Below, in pieces: positions 26,001 to 35,370 of a stretch of 64,000 bases of DNA. Every line of letters begins with the position of its first letter. The stretch's first letter is position 1. The DNA is taken from assembly GCF_014332515.1 (NCBI RefSeq), contig NZ_VFSD01000002.1, positions 310,001 through 374,000 on the forward strand, given 5' to 3'. A model generated the notes under the pieces. That model made no database searches and was not told the DNA's origin. It was given only the letters and a program-made list of their open reading frames with translations. The DNA comes from Pontibacter beigongshangensis (GTDB taxonomy: Bacteria > Bacteroidota > Bacteroidia > Cytophagales > Hymenobacteraceae). The translations under genes and the position numbers were made by a program.

Positions 26001-29000
26001 CATAGAGTATGTGGAATTCTGGATGATGGATCCGTTTATAGGAGGACCGAATGGACGGAAAGACGACATGGGCAACCTGATCACCAGCAACGAAGGCGGT
26101 GAACTGGTGCTGAACCTGGGAAGCGTATCAGAAGACATTATGAAAGATGGCCGCTACTCGTTTGAGAATGGTTTGCCGGCCTCCGCTACCGATGTGCAGA
26201 ACCTGCAGGAAACGATCTGGGGCCGTGTAACGTCGCAGCAATTCCTTACCGATGCCTTTACAGGTGTGCCAGGCGGCCGCCAGCTGCAGGATATTGGTCT
26301 GGATGGTCTGAACGACGAGGCCGAGCGCCAGCATTTTGCCTCCAGCTTCCTGAACCAGATTCCGGGCGCACCGCCCCAGTCTGTAGTAGACGACCCATCG
26401 GCCGACAACTTCAACCACCACCTCGATGCGATTTATGACCAGCAGGGGGCAGGTATCCTGCGCCGCTACAAGAACTTTAACGGCATGGAGAACAACTCTC
26501 CCGAGAACAGCCGTTTCTCCAACTACGCTTTCCCGGATAAGGAAGACCTGAACCGCGACAACATCATCAGCGACCTGGAGCAGTACTACGAGTACAAAAT
26601 AAACCTGAAGCCCGGCCAGCTGAATGTGGGGCAGAATTATATCGTAGACCGGATTGTACAGAACATCAACGGCGATCAGGTGAACTGGTACCAGTTCCGG
26701 ATTCCGGTTCGCCAGCCTACAGGCAGCGTGGGCAATATCAACGGCTTTAAGTCGATCCGGTTTATGCGGATGTACGTCACCCAGTTCGCCGACCCGGTGG
26801 TGCTGCGTTTCCTGCAGTTCCAGTTCGTGGCCAACCAGTGGCGTACGTACCTGCAGCCGATCACCGATGGCAACCCCTGCCTTTCGTGCACCGACGATGC
26901 CCGTGGTTTTACAGTCTCTACGGTTAATATCGAGGAAAACGGACAACCTGTGGAAGGCAGCATCCCGTACGTAGTGCCGCCCGGCATTGAGCGTCTGCGC
27001 GATTATGCTTCCACCAACAACAGGCGCCAGAACGAGCAGTCGCTGCAACTGTGCGTGGAAGACCTGAAAGACTCTTTCTCCAAAGCAGTTTACAAGAACA
27101 TTTCGCTCGATATGCTCATTTATAAGCGCATTAAGATGTTTGTGCACGCAGAGAGCAGCAACCCAAACACCAGAGACGATGACACGGAAGTCTTCATCCG
27201 TATCGGTACAGACTATTCACAGCACTATTACGAGTACATTGTTCCGCTGAAACTTACAAGGCCGGGTGCCACCACCCGCGAGGAAATATGGCCATCTGAA
27301 AATGAAGTAGACATTGCCATACAAGACCTGGTTAACGCGAAAATGGAGCGTAACAAAATTCCGGGCTATGATATGCGTCGGCCTTTCGACACGGTGATAA
27401 ACGGCAAAACGATCCGGATAATGGGTAACCCTGACTTCAGCGAGGTGCAAAGCGTGATGCTCGGGGTCCGGAACCCCTCCAGGCCGAATGAAGACAGCAG
27501 CCCGCACTCTGTTTGTGTGTGGATGGATGAGCTGCGTGTAACTGATTTCCGGAACCAGACCGGCTGGGCAGCCAATGCACGCCTGAATACCAAACTGGCC
27601 GACTTTGCCAGCATTACGGCTACAGGCAGCTATACCACCATCGGTTTTGGCGGGCTGCAGCAAAAAATTGCGCAACGGGCACGGGAGAATACCGCCATGA
27701 TGGATGTAAGCGCCAATGTGGCTGCCGACAAGTTCCTGCCTGAAAAGTCTGGTATTAAAATTCCGGTAAGCGTGCAGTACGGCACCCTGAACAGCCAGCC
27801 ACAGTTCGACCCACTCGACAAGGACGTGCCGCTGGACCAGTCGCTGGAACGGTTTAACTCGGATGATGGCGAGCGGGAATACCGGCAGAAGGTAACCACC
27901 ATGGAGACCCGCAAAAGTATAAGCCTGCTGAACGTACGGAAAGAACGGACAAACCCGGAGGCGAAGGTAAGGCCCTACGACATAGAGAACCTCTCCTTCT
28001 CCTACGCATATGCCGAACGCCTGTTTACGAACATCGAAACGGAGCGGGACTTCACGAAGTCTTATACCGGTGGGGTTGCCTATACTTATAATAACACACC
28101 TAAAAATTACGCACCGTTTGCACAGGCAGAGGCTATTAAATCGCCGTACCTGCGCCTGATCAAAGACCTGAACTTTACGCCGCTGCCAAGCAGCTTCTCA
28201 TTCCGGGCCGACCTGGACCGGCGCTACAACGAGACTTTCCTGCAGCGCCGCGAAGCCGGAACCACTGTGATCAGCTCAAGAGGCATTGCCCCAACCTTCC
28301 AGAAATACTTCTTCTTCAACCGCATCTACGACATGAAGTGGGACATCACCAAGAGTATTTCGCTGGACTACACGGCCTCTAACCGCTCGGTGGTAGACGA
28401 ACCAGACGACCGCATTAACAGCGACATAGACTCCATTGCCTATAAAAACGCGATCATCTGGGACAATCTGCGTAACGGGGGTCGTAACACCAACTTTAAC
28501 CAAGTAATTGCCCTGAACTACAAGTTGCCGCTCGACAAGTTTCCGCTAACCGACTGGATGGAGGCAGAAACCCGCTATGCCGCCACCTATATCTGGACGG
28601 CAGGCTCTACTGCCCTGAACCAGGATGCGAATTTCAGACTGGGGAATATTGCCGAAAACAGCACCGACTTCACGCTCAATGGCAAATTCGACCTGGTGAA
28701 GCTGTATAACAAAGTACGGTTCCTGAAAGATGTGAATACGCCTCCTCCTCCACAGGCACAGCGGCCACCTGTGGCACCTAACGATACCACAGCACAGAAG
28801 CCACGATCGGAAATGAAATTCGCCAAATCGCTGGCACGCCTCCTGATGATGACTCGCTCCGTTAACTTTGTGTATGAGCAGGACAAACGCAGCATGATAC
28901 CGGGCTTCCTGCCTTCCAGCCACATGTTTGGCCTCGACAAAGGGTTTGAAGCGCCAGGTCTGCCATTTGTGCTCGGCCGGCAATACGAGCTCGATGAGCT

Positions 29001-30204
29001 CTACAACAGAATATCAGGCAACGGCTGGTACACTGATAGCAGTCAGTACCTGAACACGCCTTTCAGTGCGGAGCTGGCCGAGATCATGACGGTGCGCGCC
29101 AACCTGGAGCCGATAAAATCTTTTAATGTGCAGGTAGATGCGCGTCGTAACCTGTCGAGAATAGAAGAAGTGTTTTACCGCAAGGAGTACGATGATTTTG
29201 GAGGTGTAGGGGCAACAGACATGCGCCAGAACCCGATCAACATGGGCTCTTTCAGCACCTCGTTCATGGCGCTGGGCACCCTGTTCCAGTCTACTTCGGG
29301 TGGCACCTCGCAGGCTTTCGACGATTATATCCGGAACCGGCATAACGTGCGCCAGAAACTCACCGATGCCAATGCCGCAGCCTCTGACTCGAGCTACAGG
29401 CTCAACTCGCAGACGGTGCTGATGGAGTCGTTCCTGTATGCGTATCAGGGCAGAGATGTGAACGGCTACCAGGCAAGGCCCTCGAAACCATTCAGCCGCC
29501 TGCCGATCCCGAACTGGCGGATAGATTATAATGGCTTGTCGCAGCTGGAGTTCTTTAAGCGCTGGTTCAGCCAGGTTAACCTGAGCCATGCTTACAACTC
29601 CTCTTACAACATTACAAACTTTACCACCTCGCTCGCCTACGATCAGGAACCAGCTGAGTTCCCATCGTTGAGAAATGAGTTTGGGCAGATCATACCGTTC
29701 TACATCGTGAGCCAGGTTACGATCATGGAGCGACTGGCCCCGCTGCTAGGAGTGAACTTCAGAACCAAGACCAACTTTACCGGCCGCCTGGAGTATAAGG
29801 TGGAGCGTAACCTGTCGCTGAACCTGACGAACGCACAGGTAACGGAGACGAACGTGACGGATTACGTATTTGGCTTTGGCTACACCAAAACAAACTTAAA
29901 GCTGCCGTTCATGACCAAAGCGCTGGAAAATGAGGTGACCATGCGGATGGACTTTTCGGTGCGCGACAACCAGACAGTGCAGCGGGCCATAGCCCAGGAT
30001 GAGTTCGGAAACGAGTACAGCCAGAACCAGATCACGAACGGCACCAAGCAACTGACCATGCGCCCGACGGTGGATTATGTGCTAAGCCAGCGCGTGAACC
30101 TGCAGTTTTACTTACTGCGCACCGTGTCGGACCCCAAAATATCCACTTCTTTCCGAAACAGCGTAACGGAGGGGGGCATTCAGCTGCGAGTAAGTTTGCA
30201 ATAA
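23035..30204 (+). CDS. sprA: Cell-surface protein SprA, the outer-membrane translocon of the type IX secretion system
   Basis: A 2389-aa protein with an N-terminal signal sequence (about 1-28) followed by repeated beta-rich segments typical of SprA/Sov, such as FNWDNNANFDFENNMKLDY, YIDDFEGAETPFSLGGF and a C-terminal run of barrel strands. In Flavobacterium, SprA is the giant 36-strand barrel through which T9SS cargo passes to the cell surface. It is needed for gliding and for secretion of surface enzymes and adhesins. TTG at 23035 is chosen because it supplies the whole signal peptide; the next ATG (23092) would cut into it. Placement after ruvA and before gcvH is common in Bacteroidota. Other T9SS genes are not in the window. 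Confidence 0.96.
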   Translation: MIWKSKKHNLLLAAVATISMLAWMSQAEGVRSRRQFRLLALNHLFTLQDTVKSDTANVAYIPSRRPTFVPRDRRGNPFSTRSNSSPLLLGQPGNLKMEVELDDSLDLYNITEKIGDLDYRMPSSMSLQEYSEWQQKEAVRNYWRSKSASLDGESVLSSNRLVPKIYLSPVFDRIFGGSYVDIQPNGNIALKFGARFNRNENPNIPLRQQRTGDFDFDQNISLNLVGKIGEKMRLNFNWDNNANFDFENNMKLDYTGFEEEIIRKIEAGNVSLPLNNSLVTGAQNLFGIKTQLQFGRLGVTAIAANVRGRNDEIVIQNGAQNKPFEIRIDQYDNNRHYFLSHFFRNRYDNTLSNLPLVNSGIVIRRIELYVTNNNRSSENLRNMVTYMDMGEATPYRQQFGGRPNAPAANDINTLYSQIANNGAARDNNRVDAYLAGLGLQKGVDFEHVRARKLDSREFKFNPQLGYISLNTPLLPDQVLGVAFEYTYNGKTYKVGELMDDYQNLQDDQVIHMKMLRATNPSLEYPTWDLLMKNVYRLDATQLSRENFQLQIVYKDDETGVDITSLKEASPIQNIPLIEVFNLDNVNTNNDKPRDGNFDFLSGITIDPEMGTVIFPIVEPFGSYLAEQFTGRPELIERYAFNELYEQTQTDAQQITSKAKFFLKGRFQATSTDEIVLPGFRIAEGSVAVYSGGTRLTEGTDYQVFYDMGRIKILNPSYISSASDLRVTYEKAELMNIQPRTLLGARFDYAVSDDINIGATVLHLQEQPYINRVSIGDEPSNNTIYGLDVNLSKESRFLTKLTDRIPFIQTKAPSSVTFSGEFAQLVPNKSKSPVNEDGTSYIDDFEGAETPFSLGGFNNNNWRLAATPAPLVQGEGLAYSYNRAKLAWYTVDQIFYRESDNLRPSNITKEEVANHYVRGVRRTEVFPGRDLQVANTFEYTFDLAYYPRDRGQYNYNPNLDAQGRLLGDPRNNWGGISRDITFDTDFDNANIEYVEFWMMDPFIGGPNGRKDDMGNLITSNEGGELVLNLGSVSEDIMKDGRYSFENGLPASATDVQNLQETIWGRVTSQQFLTDAFTGVPGGRQLQDIGLDGLNDEAERQHFASSFLNQIPGAPPQSVVDDPSADNFNHHLDAIYDQQGAGILRRYKNFNGMENNSPENSRFSNYAFPDKEDLNRDNIISDLEQYYEYKINLKPGQLNVGQNYIVDRIVQNINGDQVNWYQFRIPVRQPTGSVGNINGFKSIRFMRMYVTQFADPVVLRFLQFQFVANQWRTYLQPITDGNPCLSCTDDARGFTVSTVNIEENGQPVEGSIPYVVPPGIERLRDYASTNNRRQNEQSLQLCVEDLKDSFSKAVYKNISLDMLIYKRIKMFVHAESSNPNTRDDDTEVFIRIGTDYSQHYYEYIVPLKLTRPGATTREEIWPSENEVDIAIQDLVNAKMERNKIPGYDMRRPFDTVINGKTIRIMGNPDFSEVQSVMLGVRNPSRPNEDSSPHSVCVWMDELRVTDFRNQTGWAANARLNTKLADFASITATGSYTTIGFGGLQQKIAQRARENTAMMDVSANVAADKFLPEKSGIKIPVSVQYGTLNSQPQFDPLDKDVPLDQSLERFNSDDGEREYRQKVTTMETRKSISLLNVRKERTNPEAKVRPYDIENLSFSYAYAERLFTNIETERDFTKSYTGGVAYTYNNTPKNYAPFAQAEAIKSPYLRLIKDLNFTPLPSSFSFRADLDRRYNETFLQRREAGTTVISSRGIAPTFQKYFFFNRIYDMKWDITKSISLDYTASNRSVVDEPDDRINSDIDSIAYKNAIIWDNLRNGGRNTNFNQVIALNYKLPLDKFPLTDWMEAETRYAATYIWTAGSTALNQDANFRLGNIAENSTDFTLNGKFDLVKLYNKVRFLKDVNTPPPPQAQRPPVAPNDTTAQKPRSEMKFAKSLARLLMMTRSVNFVYEQDKRSMIPGFLPSSHMFGLDKGFEAPGLPFVLGRQYELDELYNRISGNGWYTDSSQYLNTPFSAELAEIMTVRANLEPIKSFNVQVDARRNLSRIEEVFYRKEYDDFGGVGATDMRQNPINMGSFSTSFMALGTLFQSTSGGTSQAFDDYIRNRHNVRQKLTDANAAASDSSYRLNSQTVLMESFLYAYQGRDVNGYQARPSKPFSRLPIPNWRIDYNGLSQLEFFKRWFSQVNLSHAYNSSYNITNFTTSLAYDQEPAEFPSLRNEFGQIIPFYIVSQVTIMERLAPLLGVNFRTKTNFTGRLEYKVERNLSLNLTNAQVTETNVTDYVFGFGYTKTNLKLPFMTKALENEVTMRMDFSVRDNQTVQRAIAQDEFGNEYSQNQITNGTKQLTMRPTVDYVLSQRVNLQFYLLRTVSDPKISTSFRNSVTEGGIQLRVSLQ

Positions 30205-30207
30205 TAT

Positions 30208-30237
30208 TTTGGCATTACGAAAAAGAGAGTACTTTTG
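30208..30237 (+). promoter_or_regulatory. gcvH promoter candidate
   Basis: TTTG at 30208-30211 and TACTTTTG at 30230-30237, spaced by 18 nt, match the Bacteroidota sigma consensus closely. The ATG follows 30 bp later. This makes gcvH at least partly independent of sprA. Confidence 0.65.
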
Positions 30238-30267
30238 AAAAGTCATTCCATCTAAACTAACGAAAAA

Positions 30268-30648
30268 ATGAACCTACCTGAAAACCTGAAGTATTCGAAA
30301 GACCATGAGTGGATCCGTGTAGAGGGAGACGTGGCCTATGTTGGCATCACTGACTTTGCCCAGAGCGAACTCGGCGACATTGTGTACGTTGACGTGGACA
30401 CCATAGATAAGCAGATCAGCCAGAATGATGTGTTTGGCACTGTAGAGGCTGTAAAAACAGTATCTGACCTTTTCAGCCCGGTTAGCGGCACTGTGCTGGA
30501 GCTTAACGAGAAACTGGACGCCAGCCCGGAACTGGTGAACTCAGACCCATACGGCGACGGCTGGATCGTGAAGCTATCCCTAGATGATGCCAGTGAGTTG
30601 GAAGGCCTGCTGACGGCTGCCGCATACCGTGAGCTAACCGGCCAGTAA
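30268..30648 (+). CDS. gcvH: Glycine cleavage system H protein
   Basis: A 126-aa lipoyl carrier protein. The lipoylated lysine is Lys63 in [15 protein letters not shown]. The typical start [15 protein letters not shown] and the motif [19 protein letters not shown] are complete. It shuttles the aminomethyl group between the P, T and L proteins of glycine cleavage. Their genes are not nearby. It has its own promoter and is followed by a VanZ-like gene. Confidence 0.96.
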   Translation: MNLPENLKYSKDHEWIRVEGDVAYVGITDFAQSELGDIVYVDVDTIDKQISQNDVFGTVEAVKTVSDLFSPVSGTVLELNEKLDASPELVNSDPYGDGWIVKLSLDDASELEGLLTAAAYRELTGQ

Positions 30649-30672
30649 TAACCACCGCCACGCCAGTACGAC

Positions 30673-31047
30673 TTGATTCTACGGTACAACCTCTTTACAA
30701 TAATGTGGGCAGCAGTGATCATGATCACCACACTGCTGCCCTCTACTGCTCTGCCATCCACCTCGGCCTGGGATCTTCTTACCTTCGATTCGTTTGCCCA
30801 CATCTTTTTGTTTGCCGTGCTCACTTTCCTGATGATTGTGGGGCTCAAAAAACAATTTACCAATACAAAGCTACGGCACTACGCCATCCGGTACTCCCTG
30901 CTGATCTGCACCCTGTATGGCATTGGTATTGAGCTGCTCCAGGAGTTTGTTGTGTACGGGCGCCAGGGCGATATTATTGATGTCATCAGCAACACGATCG
31001 GCTGCCTGGCAGGCATCCTTGCCTTTAAATGGATTTACAAGGTTTAG
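30673..31047 (+). CDS. VanZ-like membrane protein
   Basis: A 124-aa protein with four predicted helices. The VanZ-like pattern includes the N-terminal helix ending TTLLPS, FDSFAHIFLFAVLTF and the polar motif IELLQEFVVYGRQGDIIDVISNTIG. The molecular role of the family is not settled; VanZ itself gives low teicoplanin resistance. TTG at 30673 is used because it supplies the first helix. An internal ATG near 30703 would remove part of it. It lies 24 bp after gcvH and is probably cotranscribed. Confidence 0.78.
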   Translation: MILRYNLFTIMWAAVIMITTLLPSTALPSTSAWDLLTFDSFAHIFLFAVLTFLMIVGLKKQFTNTKLRHYAIRYSLLICTLYGIGIELLQEFVVYGRQGDIIDVISNTIGCLAGILAFKWIYKV

Positions 31048-31111
31048 TGTTTTAAGGTAAAGGGCAGTAGATAAAACTGCTGTTTATTCGGAGCAGCAGC
31101 AGCAGGAGAAA

Positions 31112-31143
31112 CCTCCGGAGGGGCTTTTTGATTAGCAAAATTT
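31112..31143 (+). repeat. CCTCCGGAGG element, copy 10
   Basis: CCTCCGGAGGGGC then TTTTTGATTAGCAAAATTT, 65 bp after the VanZ-like stop in sense orientation, preceded by a GCAGCAGCAGCAGGAG run. Confidence 0.85.
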
Positions 31144-31230
31144 GCCTCAGGGCACAGCTCCGGAGCGCATTGCCCTGCCAATGGGTTTTCCTTTACGCCA
31201 TAAACCACACCATCCTACCAAACAAAAAAC

Positions 31231-32505
31231 TTGAACCAACAAACCCTCCTGCTCCTCCTCTTCCTGATCACCAGCTTCCCGGCCAGGGCGCAGGACATGA
31301 GCAGGGTACGCCAGACCATCGACACGCTCTGCTCCCCCACCATGCACGGCCGGGGGTACATCTTTGAAGGCGACACCAAAGCGGCCAGCTATATCCGGGC
31401 ACGTTTTGAGGCTGCAGGGCTCCAGCCTATTGGCTTCAGCTATTACCAACCCTTCTTCCTGCCCGTAAACCGGATTACCCACACGCCACAGCTGCAGCCA
31501 GATGGCAAACGGCTGAATCCAGGAACAGATTTTGTGGCACAGGCAGCCTCTCCTTCCGGCCAAGGAAAAGCTAAAGTACTACCTCTCGATACACTTATTT
31601 TTACTGATGCTACAGCAGCAAGCCGGTTTTTTAATCAGGACTTCCAAAACAAAGCGCTTGTTTACAGCCGGCAACACCAGCCACTGCTGCAAAAATTACC
31701 TTCAGCTTATCAGCAGCAGCTACAGCGTGCCAAAGCCCATATTGTGCTGCAGCCCAAAGCACTTATGACCTCCGTGGCACGGCAGCAGAGCGGGGCTCCT
31801 GTTTTTGAGGCATTGGCCACTGCCTGGCCCAACAAGGTAAAAAAGGTAAAATTTGATGTTACCGCCAATTTCGAGCCCGCTTACCAGACTCAGAATGTGA
31901 TAGCGGTAATAGAGGGCAGTATCGAACCAGACTCATTCCTGGTTTTTACGGCGCATTACGATCATTTAGGCGGTCAGGGCAAAGACGTTTACTTTCCGGG
32001 TGCCAACGACAATGCCAGCGGCACGGCCATGCTGCTGGAGTTAGCCGCCCACTACAGCAAACCAGAAAACAAACCGGCTTATAGTATCGCCTTTATGGCG
32101 TTTGCCGCCGAGGAGGCTGGCTTGGTGGGCTCCTTCTTTTACACTCAAAACCCGCTTTTCCCGCTTAGCCAGATCAAGTTCCTGGTAAACCTGGATTTGC
32201 TTGGCACCGGAGACGACGGCCTGATGGCTGTGAATGGCAGCATTCATCCGGAGGAGTTCAGGTTGCTAACAGACCTGAACAAGGCAGGCAATTACCTGCC
32301 CCAGATCCGGAGCCGGGGCAAAGCAGCCAACTCCGACCATTACCCCTTCTCCGAAAAAGGTGTTCCGGCCTTCTTCTTCTATACCCTTGGCGGCACCACC
32401 GCCTACCATAATGTGCACGACAGGCCGGAGCAACTGCCCCTTACCCGATTCCCGGAAGTATTTAAGCTCCTTACAGATTTTGCGGCCGCTCTGCAGACCG
32501 AATAA
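31231..32505 (+). CDS. M28-family zinc aminopeptidase, secreted
   Basis: A 424-aa protein with a signal peptide (about 1-21) and an M28 catalytic domain (about 215-420). The zinc ligands and acid are visible in order: AHYDHLG (His), GANDNASGTA (Asp), AAEEAGLVGS (Glu-Glu), NLDLLG (Asp) and YHNVHD (His). The segment before it (about 100-210) resembles the PA-like insert region of such enzymes. It likely trims peptides in the periplasm or outside the cell. TTG at 31231 gives the signal peptide; no ATG fits. It is a single gene. Confidence 0.9.
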   Translation: MNQQTLLLLLFLITSFPARAQDMSRVRQTIDTLCSPTMHGRGYIFEGDTKAASYIRARFEAAGLQPIGFSYYQPFFLPVNRITHTPQLQPDGKRLNPGTDFVAQAASPSGQGKAKVLPLDTLIFTDATAASRFFNQDFQNKALVYSRQHQPLLQKLPSAYQQQLQRAKAHIVLQPKALMTSVARQQSGAPVFEALATAWPNKVKKVKFDVTANFEPAYQTQNVIAVIEGSIEPDSFLVFTAHYDHLGGQGKDVYFPGANDNASGTAMLLELAAHYSKPENKPAYSIAFMAFAAEEAGLVGSFFYTQNPLFPLSQIKFLVNLDLLGTGDDGLMAVNGSIHPEEFRLLTDLNKAGNYLPQIRSRGKAANSDHYPFSEKGVPAFFFYTLGGTTAYHNVHDRPEQLPLTRFPEVFKLLTDFAAALQTE

Positions 32506-33031
32506 GATGATTATTAAGCAGTTAGCCATTAGGCACCGATGGTGCCGTGTAGAAGAGAGGAAAGGAGCTATGGCAGCAGAATGCTCCGGAGGGGTGTTTT
32601 TATTCGAATAATCGCCGCCGGAGAGGCCACGTTGGTTTTATAGCAGCCCCTTGCCTGCCAAACCGGAACACAAACACAGGTTAAACGGAGGCCCGGTAAT
32701 TTGCCGAATCCTATGCTGCAAATTACTTTAATTCGACACAAACGAAATATAACTGTCTGTAAAACAATTACATACTTTACTTTAAAAGAACGATTGTTAG
32801 CTTAAAATCATGGCTTAAGTCTAAAATAAATCGTATACTAATTGAAGTGAATCCAAATACAAGACTGCGGCTGTTACCAGTTCGAAGAAAAGGTTGAAAA
32901 AACAGCAGACATGCTACCTATCAGATAAAAAGACAAAATAAAAATATTTTAGGACTCCGGAGCAACTTTCAGATTGCTCGCACCATCTATAGAGTAACAA
33001 ATAAATTTTTTAACCCTAAAATCATATCGCC
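32506..33031. other. 526-bp region upstream of the first 54-aa micropeptide gene
   Basis: It contains a short stem GGCACC-GAT-GGTGCC (32532-32546), repeat copy 11 and AT-rich sequence. No clear -7 box for the micropeptide gene is found. Confidence 0.5.
32583..32612 (+). repeat. CCTCCGGAGG element, copy 11
   Basis: GCTCCGGAGGGGTG then TTTTTATTCGAATAAT, 78 bp after the M28 stop in sense orientation. Confidence 0.8.
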
Positions 33032-33196
33032 ATGAAAATCATCACTTTATTATGCGCCATAGTTCTGATGTTTGTCGGCATTATTAAAAAAACAGCAGAC
33101 GATGTAAATGAGATCGCTGTAAGAACCGAGATGAAGCAATATCCTAATTTGCTGCCTACAGTAGAGGTAATAGCAAAACGTTTGCCTAAGTCTTAA
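33032..33196 (+). CDS. 54-aa membrane micropeptide, paralogue A
   Basis: ATG to TAA encodes 54 residues: a hydrophobic N-terminal helix (about 3-18, starting MKII and ending GIIKK) and a polar part with TADD, EIAVRTE, KQYPNLLPT and AKRLP. A near copy lies at 39376-39540 and shares 42 of 54 residues. Most codons differ only at the third base and all changes are mild, which is what selection on the protein leaves behind. The KK after the helix suggests an inner-membrane peptide with a cytosolic tail. I do not recognise the family, and no function can be given. Confidence 0.75.
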   Translation: MKIITLLCAIVLMFVGIIKKTADDVNEIAVRTEMKQYPNLLPTVEVIAKRLPKS

Positions 33197-33940
33197 TACC
33201 GTTCCTGTTTACGGAAGTTAGAACGAGTACTACTTCCGCAACCAGATCACCGATTTTTCTGCTCCTGCTCCTTCCCCGGCCTCAGCCCTGCCTGTTACCA
33301 ATCCTTTTTAATCAGCCATCAGGCTCAACAAAATTACTGCCACTCCGCCAACCACAGCCCATAGCCCTGTGTGCCCCCGGCACATAGCTGAAGATGAATT
33401 TATTTCGGGGCAGGTTGCTGATGATCATTGCGTTATATAATAATATAATTATTTTGTGCTGAGGGATTTCATCAGGGCAGGAAAGCAAATTCAGGTTTAG
33501 CTACCACCGTACTCTATTTCCCTGCCATGGTTGAAAACATTCCATTCTAAAATACAATCCTGTTTTAGTGGAGTGGTGGCTCATCATTGCCATCGGATAC
33601 CAAGCACTAAAATGGAGGTTCGTTAGGCTTTCGCTGGTCAGGGAATAAGCTACAGGAGCTACCAGGAAAAGGCTGTTGCCCGGTACTCAGCCTGACGATT
33701 TTTTGTTGAGGAAAGGTGCCACCGAAAAACAAAAATGCCCTGTTTCTTTTGGCATCTCCATCCTTTATCAAGAAGGGCAGGCATTTCTGTCTAAAAAGCT
33801 AAAAGCCCCCGTAGCCATTAGGCTACGGGGGCTTTTAAAATAACTGGTCCAGTTGGTGCAGCAGACAGTTTTGCTGGCCTGTAGCTGCACAGGATTTATC
33901 TATTCATAACGGAACCTTCTGTTTTCGGCATGGCCTGAAA
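33197..33940. other. 744-bp region between micropeptide A and the SGNH lipoprotein gene
   Basis: Apart from the terminator at 33801-33836 and an imperfect stem (ATGCC/GGCAT near 33735-33760), I see no gene, RNA or repeat. Confidence 0.5.
33801..33836. terminator. Strong bidirectional intrinsic terminator
   Basis: A perfect 16-bp stem AAAAGCCCCCGTAGCC/GGCTACGGGGGCTTTT with an ATTA loop. It ends the minus-strand fadL-like/SGNH transcript, about 105 bp past the stop, and can also stop plus-strand transcription. Confidence 0.9.
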
Positions 33941-35353
33941 CTAAGGCAGCAGCACGGCACGGTATTGTGTCTCATCCACAGTCGGGATTCTGGCACCGTA
34001 TTTCGAGTTGATGGCTTTTATCATTTCATTGGCGATAAAAGCATACCCCCTTGGCGTAGGATGCACCCCGTCGAGTGAAAACAGGTTGCCAGTAATAAAG
34101 GCTGGAGAATAGGAGACCCCATCGCGCGAAAAACCACTGGCGACGCTCTTAAAGTAAGCATCGGAATCGAACAGGGCCAGTCCTTTGGCATCAGCCACCG
34201 ACTTGATAATGGTGTTATAATCATTCGTAGCCGCCGTTACGTTTGCCTGCTCGGCTGCATCCAGCACCAGTGCGCTTGGCAGCGGGTTCCTGTCTGACAG
34301 ACCAAACATCTGGGTAGTATCTATTTGGTATGTTGCCAGCAGGGCCACTAAAGTGCCTCTGATAACAAGGGCATTCTGACTGGGGCTTACCTGCTTGGCC
34401 AGATCTCGCCAATACAAGCCAGTTGGCTGGCCAACCAGCGTGGCATAAGGCGAGGCAGTAAGCGGGATAAGCACGCCATCCTGAGGCGTGTTTATTTGCG
34501 AAGGCGCAAACGAGATACGGCTGGCTCCTGCACCAGTAATGGCAAAAAGCCTTGTAATAGCCGGATTCAGGCCTAACAGTTGCCTTATAGATGCTCCGAC
34601 CGTGGTGAAGAACGGGAGAGAAGTCACATTCGGAATAGTAGCCACTATGCCTTTCTGGCCCTCAGCTGTCAACGCATTCACCATATCGGAGAAGCGGACA
34701 TCAAAGGTGTTGGTAGGCGTAATGTTATACACCGGATCGCTGGAGGCCCCACCGGAAGTAGCATATCCTAACACATCGTTGCTGCCCAGCCACATGCTGA
34801 AAAACGTGTGGTCGGCGGCCTGCACGCGCTGCAGGTAGGTCTGGTTTGCGTCGTTTTCCGGCGTAATACGCTCAAAGTAGCGGTTGCCCTGCGCGCCTCC
34901 GTAGCCGGGTGTCGTGATGTCGGCCAATCTTATATCCGGAATGCCGAAGTTCTGAACAGGGCCTGTGTACTTGGCAAAGCGCCCCGCCTGGTTGGTGGCC
35001 AGCTTATCGGTAACGGGCACAATAGTAGGCGCACCCTGGGCCGAAAGCCCGGCAAGGCGCAGGTAGCCGGAACCGTTTGCCTGCTCTTCGGAGAACAGCG
35101 GCTGCGCAAACTCGCCGCCCCCAACCGATCTGAACTGCTGTGCTAATATAGCGGGGTATGAGTTAAGCTGTCCTTCGCGGTACAGGCCTCTGTCGCCATA
35201 GCCAGCCGTAAGGGAGTTGCCTACGGCTATGTAGGTAGAGAAATCAGCCTCGCCGGGACTGGTGGTGGGTACATCTATTTCCGGTTCGCAACTGGCAAGA
35301 AATATACCGGCAGCAAGAGCCAGCATGCCTGGTTTATAGAAGAATTTTTTCAT
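33941..35353 (-). CDS. SGNH/GDSL-family hydrolase lipoprotein
   Basis: A 470-aa lipoprotein: signal with lipobox FLASC (Cys22), then an SGNH hydrolase. Block I is GNSLTAG (Ser47), block III is LGSNDVLG and the catalytic Asp-His block is DGVHPTPRGYAFIANEM near the C-terminus. It likely hydrolyses esters at the outer membrane. ATG 35353 is chosen because the signal peptide starts there; an upstream in-frame ATG at 35374 overlaps the previous gene and adds a non-signal stretch. It lies 17 bp after the FadL-like gene, so the pair is probably an operon for hydrolysis and uptake of a lipid or ester (inference). Confidence 0.85.
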   Translation of the reverse strand: MKKFFYKPGMLALAAGIFLASCEPEIDVPTTSPGEADFSTYIAVGNSLTAGYGDRGLYREGQLNSYPAILAQQFRSVGGGEFAQPLFSEEQANGSGYLRLAGLSAQGAPTIVPVTDKLATNQAGRFAKYTGPVQNFGIPDIRLADITTPGYGGAQGNRYFERITPENDANQTYLQRVQAADHTFFSMWLGSNDVLGYATSGGASSDPVYNITPTNTFDVRFSDMVNALTAEGQKGIVATIPNVTSLPFFTTVGASIRQLLGLNPAITRLFAITGAGASRISFAPSQINTPQDGVLIPLTASPYATLVGQPTGLYWRDLAKQVSPSQNALVIRGTLVALLATYQIDTTQMFGLSDRNPLPSALVLDAAEQANVTAATNDYNTIIKSVADAKGLALFDSDAYFKSVASGFSRDGVSYSPAFITGNLFSLDGVHPTPRGYAFIANEMIKAINSKYGARIPTVDETQYRAVLLP

Positions 35354-35370
35354 ATTCAGGATGTAGCTAA

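Noticed and set aside
23191-29589. Long open frames opposite sprA (for example 24109-24567 and 25000-25776 on the minus strand)
   Set aside because: They mirror the GC-biased codons of sprA and contain no domain pattern.
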